Assembly (NCBI GenBank): GCA_021780625.1
Contig: JAJXYI010000291.1
Coordinates: 1 to 9,658 of the forward strand
Length of the DNA stretch: 9,658 nt
DNA from: a bacterium
Lineage (GTDB): Bacteria > Verrucomicrobiota > Verrucomicrobiae > Opitutales > Opitutaceae
Direction of reading: 5' to 3'
Both the position numbers and the translations under genes were made by a program. Within the stretch, counting starts at the first letter, position 1. Each line of letters starts with the position of its first letter. The notes below the pieces were generated by a model. It was not told the origin of the DNA, did no database searches, and was given only the letters and a program-made list of their open reading frames with translations. Positions 6,961-9,658 of this stretch are shown here, piece by piece.

Positions 6961-6974
6961 CCGCGTCGCGTACC

Positions 6975-7382
6975 ATGCCTCATCGAATGCAGGCGACTAT
7001 TCTCACTGTCGACGACGAGCGCGACGTCCTGGAACTGATCCGTTTCCACCTTAGCAAGGCGGGCTACGACGTCATCCAGGCGACCAGCGGGCGCGAGGCG
7101 CTCGAGGTCATCCGGTGCCGGGCGCCGGACCTCGTGCTGCTCGATCTCATGCTCCCGGACATCGACGGCTTCGGCGTATGCGAGATTCTGCGACGCCAGC
7201 CCGCCACGGCCACGATTCCGATCGTGATCGTGAGCGCCTGGGCCGCCCCGGACTCGCGGCACCTCGGCCTCGAGCTTGGCGCGCTGGACTACGTCACGAA
7301 ACCCTTCAGTCCCAAAACCCTGGTGGAACGGGTGCAGCGGCTCCTGGACCTGCGCCAGCCGAACGGACGGCGGGCGGGCTGA
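6975..7382 (+). CDS. Stand-alone response-regulator receiver domain, PhoB-like, no output domain
   Basis: The 135-residue protein is a complete CheY-like receiver: acidic pair D13-D14 (TVDDE), phospho-acceptor D57 in LLDLMLPDIDG, Ser at the conserved T/S position (S87 in VIVSAWA) and K109 in TKPFSPKTLVERV. The run LMLPDIDGF and TKPFSPK resemble OmpR/PhoB receivers. PhoB-type regulators run to about 230 residues with a winged helix; this one stops after the receiver, and no winged helix follows because phoU begins 11 bp later on the other strand. Such single-domain proteins act through phosphorelay or protein contacts. ATG 6975 is chosen; ATG 6987, four codons later, is equally possible. The upstream extension from 6876 is compositionally unlike a receiver. 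No histidine kinase is in the window. A link to phosphate control is inferred from the phoU neighbour. Confidence 0.85.
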   Translation: MPHRMQATILTVDDERDVLELIRFHLSKAGYDVIQATSGREALEVIRCRAPDLVLLDLMLPDIDGFGVCEILRRQPATATIPIVIVSAWAAPDSRHLGLELGALDYVTKPFSPKTLVERVQRLLDLRQPNGRRAG

Positions 7383-7393
7383 GCCGGCGCGCC

Positions 7394-8119
7394 TCAGGGC
7401 GTCGTCGGATTTGCGCCCGCGTTCTTCTTCACCTGTTCGGTGTGCCGGACGTCCTTGCCCTTCGCAAGGTAGATGGTCTCCTCGGCGATGTTTGTCGCAT
7501 GATCGGCGATACGCTCGATGGATTTCGACACGAACATCAGCTCGATCGCACGGGTCGTCGTCCGCGGATCCTCGACGATGTAGCTGGAGAGCTCCCGGTA
7601 CAGCTGCTTGTTGATGCGGTCGACGTCGGCATCGCGCCGGCACACCGCGAGCGCCTTCTCCTCGTCGCCGTTGAGGAAACACTGGAGCGAGTCGCGAAGC
7701 ATTTCGACGGCGATCTCGGCCATGCGGGGAAGGTCGATGTACGGCTTGAGCTGGGGCTCGGCGGCAAGCTTGATGGCACGCTTGGCGATACCCGTGGCCT
7801 CGTCGCCGACGCGTTCAAGATCGTGGCCGGCCTTCATGCCGACAATCACGAGGCGCAGGTCGGAGGCGATGGGCGAACGCAGGTTGATGAACCGGATGCC
7901 CTCGTCATCGATCTTCACCTCGAGCTGGTCCAGTTCGTCGTCCCGGGTGATGACCCGCTCGGCCAGGCCGAGGTCGCCTTCAATCAGGGCGCGGGTGGCG
8001 TCCTTGACCTGTGAGACCGCCGTCTCGCCCATGAGGATCAGGTGCGAGCGGAAGGTCTCGAGTTCGGCGTCGAAGAAGCGCTTCAGGATCGGGAGATCCG
8101 GATTTGATGAAGGCAGCAT
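7394..8119 (-). CDS. phoU: Phosphate signalling complex protein PhoU
   Basis: PhoU is a cytoplasmic two-bundle helical protein that couples the PstSCAB phosphate transporter to the PhoR/PhoB system, generally as a negative regulator. The 241 residues match the family length (about 215-240). Both halves carry the metal-binding signature E(D)xxxD: DLERVGDEATGIAKRA at 100-115 and SIERIADHATNIAEE at 200-214. RSPIASDLRLV (81-91) is the conserved segment of the first bundle. A polar tail (KKNAGANPTTP) extends past the last helix. ATG 8117-8119 is used; no Shine-Dalgarno precedes it. The usual pst genes are not adjacent: a porin lies upstream on the same strand, separated by a terminator, and a lone receiver converges from the other side. 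Confidence 0.93.
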   Translation of the reverse strand: MLPSSNPDLPILKRFFDAELETFRSHLILMGETAVSQVKDATRALIEGDLGLAERVITRDDELDQLEVKIDDEGIRFINLRSPIASDLRLVIVGMKAGHDLERVGDEATGIAKRAIKLAAEPQLKPYIDLPRMAEIAVEMLRDSLQCFLNGDEEKALAVCRRDADVDRINKQLYRELSSYIVEDPRTTTRAIELMFVSKSIERIADHATNIAEETIYLAKGKDVRHTEQVKKNAGANPTTP

Positions 8120-8314
8120 TGGGATAAGGGATGGGCCCGAAATTGGGAGAGCCGGGCGTTTCGTCGGATTATGGTGCGGTGTACGTGGGTGACACCTGAC
8201 ATAATCGTGCGCGTCCGCGAGCGTTGGACAAGCTCGCGCCGTCGAAAAACTGAAATGAGAAGGGGCGGCCCCAAAGGCCGCCCCGTTGCAAACAAGCCTA
8301 GTCCAAAGAGGAGA
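8120..8314 (-). promoter_or_regulatory. phoU upstream region
   Basis: These 195 bp separate the porin stop from phoU. The left two thirds should hold the phoU promoter. A weak candidate reads TTGTCC (complement of 8226-8231), a 19-bp spacer, then GATTAT (complement of 8201-8206), four of six matches each. It lies partly in an inverted repeat, CGCGAGC-N9-GCTCGCG (8216-8238). A TGTCAGGTGTCAC run (complement, about 8190-8202) has a 7-bp period and does not match a Pho box. The right end holds the porin terminator. Confidence 0.35.
8240..8284 (-). terminator. Strong intrinsic terminator of the porin gene
   Basis: A perfect nine-pair GC stem, GGGGCGGCC (8262-8270) with GGCCGCCCC (8276-8284), closes a 5-nt loop. 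Read on the minus strand, about 30 nt after the porin stop, it is followed by TTCTCATTTCAGTTTTT. Stem, position and T-rich tail all fit a terminator that separates the porin from phoU. Confidence 0.85.
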
Positions 8315-9448
8315 TCAGAACGCGATCTGGCCGAAGAGGCCGAACTCGTCGTACTTGGCCACCTGGCTGGCGCTGGCGGGATTGTCGACGCGCTCGTTCT
8401 TGTACACGAGGGCGAGGTCGACGCCCTTGTAGGCATTGTACTGGATGCCCACGTTGAAGTACTTGTCCTTCTCGGACGAGAACAGGGTCTTGCTGGGCTT
8501 CGCCTCGTCGTAGCGGGCGAACGCGGCGAACGGACCGCTGAGGGTCACGTTGCCGAAGACGGAGTAACCGTCAGCCTTGTCGGAGGACGTCGAGGCGGTG
8601 TAGCCCCAGTTGTCTTCGGTGAAGTACTCGCCGCCGAGGCGGAAGGCCTTGGTCGAGTAAACCGCCAGGGCGCTGAAGCGGCTGGCCGTGCGGGTCGCGA
8701 GAGGAGCGGTGTTGCTGTCCTTGCCCTGCTTGCCGGAGTAACCGCCGACCGCGAGCGTGAGGCCCTTGACGGGCTGCATGGAGACGCGACCCTCGAAATC
8801 AGCCGACTTGCTGCGGCCCGGGTTCTTGTAGCCGCCGCCGTTCACCGCCGCGACGTTGTAGCTGAACATGCCGCTGCTGCCGAGCAGGTGGACGCCCCAA
8901 TCGGCCGAGTTGGCCATGTGGAGGCGGTCCGTCAGCGTGTTCTCAACGTAGCGGAAGCCGTAGTTGTCTTCCACGAACGGAATCCAAGGCATGTTGGCCG
9001 AACCGATCTGGACGATCGCCATCGGATCGAGCTTGGCCTGGATGTATGCGGTCTTGATGAAGGTCGAAACCGCACCGGTTCCGCTGGAGTAGCCGGAATC
9101 GGTGTTGATGTTCATCGACCAGACCTTGTTGAAGGTGTGAGTGGCTCCGAGGTAGAAGCGCTTCACGTCCGTGCCGAAGCCGCTGGGATTGACCTTGGTG
9201 CCCGCGGCATTCTTCGCCTCGATGTTCGAGAAATCGAAGAAGAGCTTGCCACCGATCGAGGTGGTAGGCTCGTTGGCCGTTGCCTGGGCGGCGGCCGCCT
9301 GAGCCTGCTTTACGTCGTCGGCGGTGATCACACCCTTCTTGATCAGGATGTCGATCAGCTGGTTGTCAGCCTGTTGGGCGAAGGTCGCGGAAGCCGCGAG
9401 AGCGAGCGTGCCGAGCAGGGCGAGCCACTTTTTCTTATGGGAGAGCAT
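8315..9448 (-). CDS. Outer-membrane porin, OprP/OprO (phosphate-selective) type
   Basis: This 377-residue protein has a classic signal peptide (KKK followed by WLALLGTLALAAS), cleavage likely after ATFA at residue 24. The mature N-terminus carries a short amphipathic helix with DNQLIDILIKKGVITADDV (28-46) and an Ala/Gln-rich stretch (47-58). From about residue 64 the sequence alternates hydrophobic and polar residues as in a beta-barrel (GGKLFFDFSN, VKRFYLGATHTF, SALAVYSTKAFRLGGEYF) and ends in Phe, the usual outer-membrane assembly signal. FIKTAYIQAKLDPMAIVQIG and the following region resemble phosphate-selective porins O and P; the actual substrate is not shown by sequence. Nearby phoU and receiver genes are consistent with phosphate uptake (inference). 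It has its own upstream region and terminator, so it is probably monocistronic. Confidence 0.85.
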   Translation of the reverse strand: MLSHKKKWLALLGTLALAASATFAQQADNQLIDILIKKGVITADDVKQAQAAAAQATANEPTTSIGGKLFFDFSNIEAKNAAGTKVNPSGFGTDVKRFYLGATHTFNKVWSMNINTDSGYSSGTGAVSTFIKTAYIQAKLDPMAIVQIGSANMPWIPFVEDNYGFRYVENTLTDRLHMANSADWGVHLLGSSGMFSYNVAAVNGGGYKNPGRSKSADFEGRVSMQPVKGLTLAVGGYSGKQGKDSNTAPLATRTASRFSALAVYSTKAFRLGGEYFTEDNWGYTASTSSDKADGYSVFGNVTLSGPFAAFARYDEAKPSKTLFSSEKDKYFNVGIQYNAYKGVDLALVYKNERVDNPASASQVAKYDEFGLFGQIAF

Positions 9449-9658
9449 GGTTATCTTGGTCTTCGTCGTTGTTTTGGTCAGCCTAACGAACCCAGGGCAG
9501 CCATCCCGGCACCTGAGAGGTCCCGGAGATAGGGCGGCAACGGATTCGCTTGTTAGGTTGTTCGTGCAGCGTCTGCGGTACGGTCCCGCAAATGTGCGGG
9601 CGGAGACTGCCAGCCAATTGTTACGATTCCATGGCGACGTTGTTACGTGACGGCAAAG
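9449..9658 (-). promoter_or_regulatory. Porin upstream region with TTGTT-type repeats
   Basis: No coding gene is supported here. TTGTTACG occurs twice, at 9618-9625 and 9640-9647, exactly 22 bp apart. TTGTTAGG (9550-9557) directly abuts TTGTTCG (9558-9564), and another TTGTT starts at 9469. A perfect small hairpin CCCGCA-AATG-TGCGGG lies at 9585-9600. I cannot assign a sigma-70 promoter or a Shine-Dalgarno. The repeat cluster looks like a binding region for a regulator of the porin. Confidence 0.45.

Larger units (their letters stand above)
6846..6974. promoter_or_regulatory. Divergent regulatory region of the metal ATPase and the receiver protein
   Basis: This 129-bp gap must hold both promoters. 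I cannot place -35/-10 boxes with confidence. It contains two perfect dyads of identical overall length: ATCGGT-N6-ACCGAT at 6872-6889 and GGTCACG-GAGG-CGTGACC at 6943-6960. The half-site ACCGAT recurs at 6916-6921. These look like operator candidates. Confidence 0.5.

Noticed and set aside
6876..6974. N-terminal extension of the receiver protein
   Set aside because: The extra residues are Arg-rich, run through both palindromes, and precede a receiver that is already complete from 6975 or 6987.
7379..7397. CTGAG/CTCAG hairpin between receiver and phoU
   Set aside because: Three of its five pairs arise simply because two TGA stops face each other. It has a 9-nt loop and no T-tract.
8190..8202. 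TGTCAGGTGTCAC as a Pho box upstream of phoU
   Set aside because: The repeat period is 7 bp, not the 11 bp of Pho boxes, and the A/T-rich spacer is missing.
8171..9532. 453-residue open frame antisense to the porin
   Set aside because: It runs through the porin terminator and upstream region, and its translation shows no domain. The minus strand gives a signal peptide, barrel and terminal Phe.
1..9658. Mobile elements, CRISPR arrays, tRNA or rRNA genes
   Set aside because: I looked for terminal repeats, transposase motifs, spaced direct repeats and tRNA-like cloverleafs and saw none.

Overview
This is a GC-rich window of ordinary-looking bacterial chromosome carrying nine genes. I see no mobile element, tRNA, rRNA or CRISPR array. 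The gene set suggests a Gram-negative bacterium: an outer-membrane porin with a signal peptide and a C-terminal Phe, a probable lipoprotein, PhoU and an RlmI-like methyltransferase. The style of the GreA-like protein (possibly fused to an upstream domain, as in Chlamydiae), the porin's short helical N-terminus and the near absence of Shine-Dalgarno sequences make the PVC group, perhaps Verrucomicrobiota/Opitutaceae, my best guess. That placement is inference and was not tested.

Left part (1-2310, all + strand): the 3' end of a GreA-type transcription elongation factor that enters from outside the window, followed by a likely terminator; a LysE/RhtB-type amino-acid exporter; and, 67 bp later, an ArsR-type winged helix fused to a SAM-dependent methyltransferase.

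Middle part (2311-6845): an RlmI-like 23S rRNA methyltransferase (-) is divergent from a secreted or lipid-anchored protein (+) with a beta/gamma-crystallin-like module and three DUF4214-like repeats. That gene overlaps by 10 bp, tail to tail, with a P1B-type metal ATPase (-). The ATPase's SPC and HEGST transmembrane motifs place it in the P1B-4 (Co/Fe/Zn-type) group.

Right part (6846-9658): a receiver-only, PhoB-like response regulator (+) diverges from the ATPase across a 129-bp gap holding two perfect 18-bp dyads. It converges on phoU (-). Upstream of phoU, on the same strand but behind a strong terminator, lies a porin of the OprP/OprO type (-) with a repeat-rich upstream region. Receiver, PhoU and porin together suggest a phosphate theme, but no pst, phoR or full-length phoB is present.

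There is little operon structure. Three convergent pairs end within 16 bp of each other or overlap, and most genes appear to have their own leader. The most unusual items are the crystallin/DUF4214 protein, the ArsR-methyltransferase fusion without metal-site cysteines, the output-less receiver beside phoU, the twin dyads, and the GreA start ambiguity.
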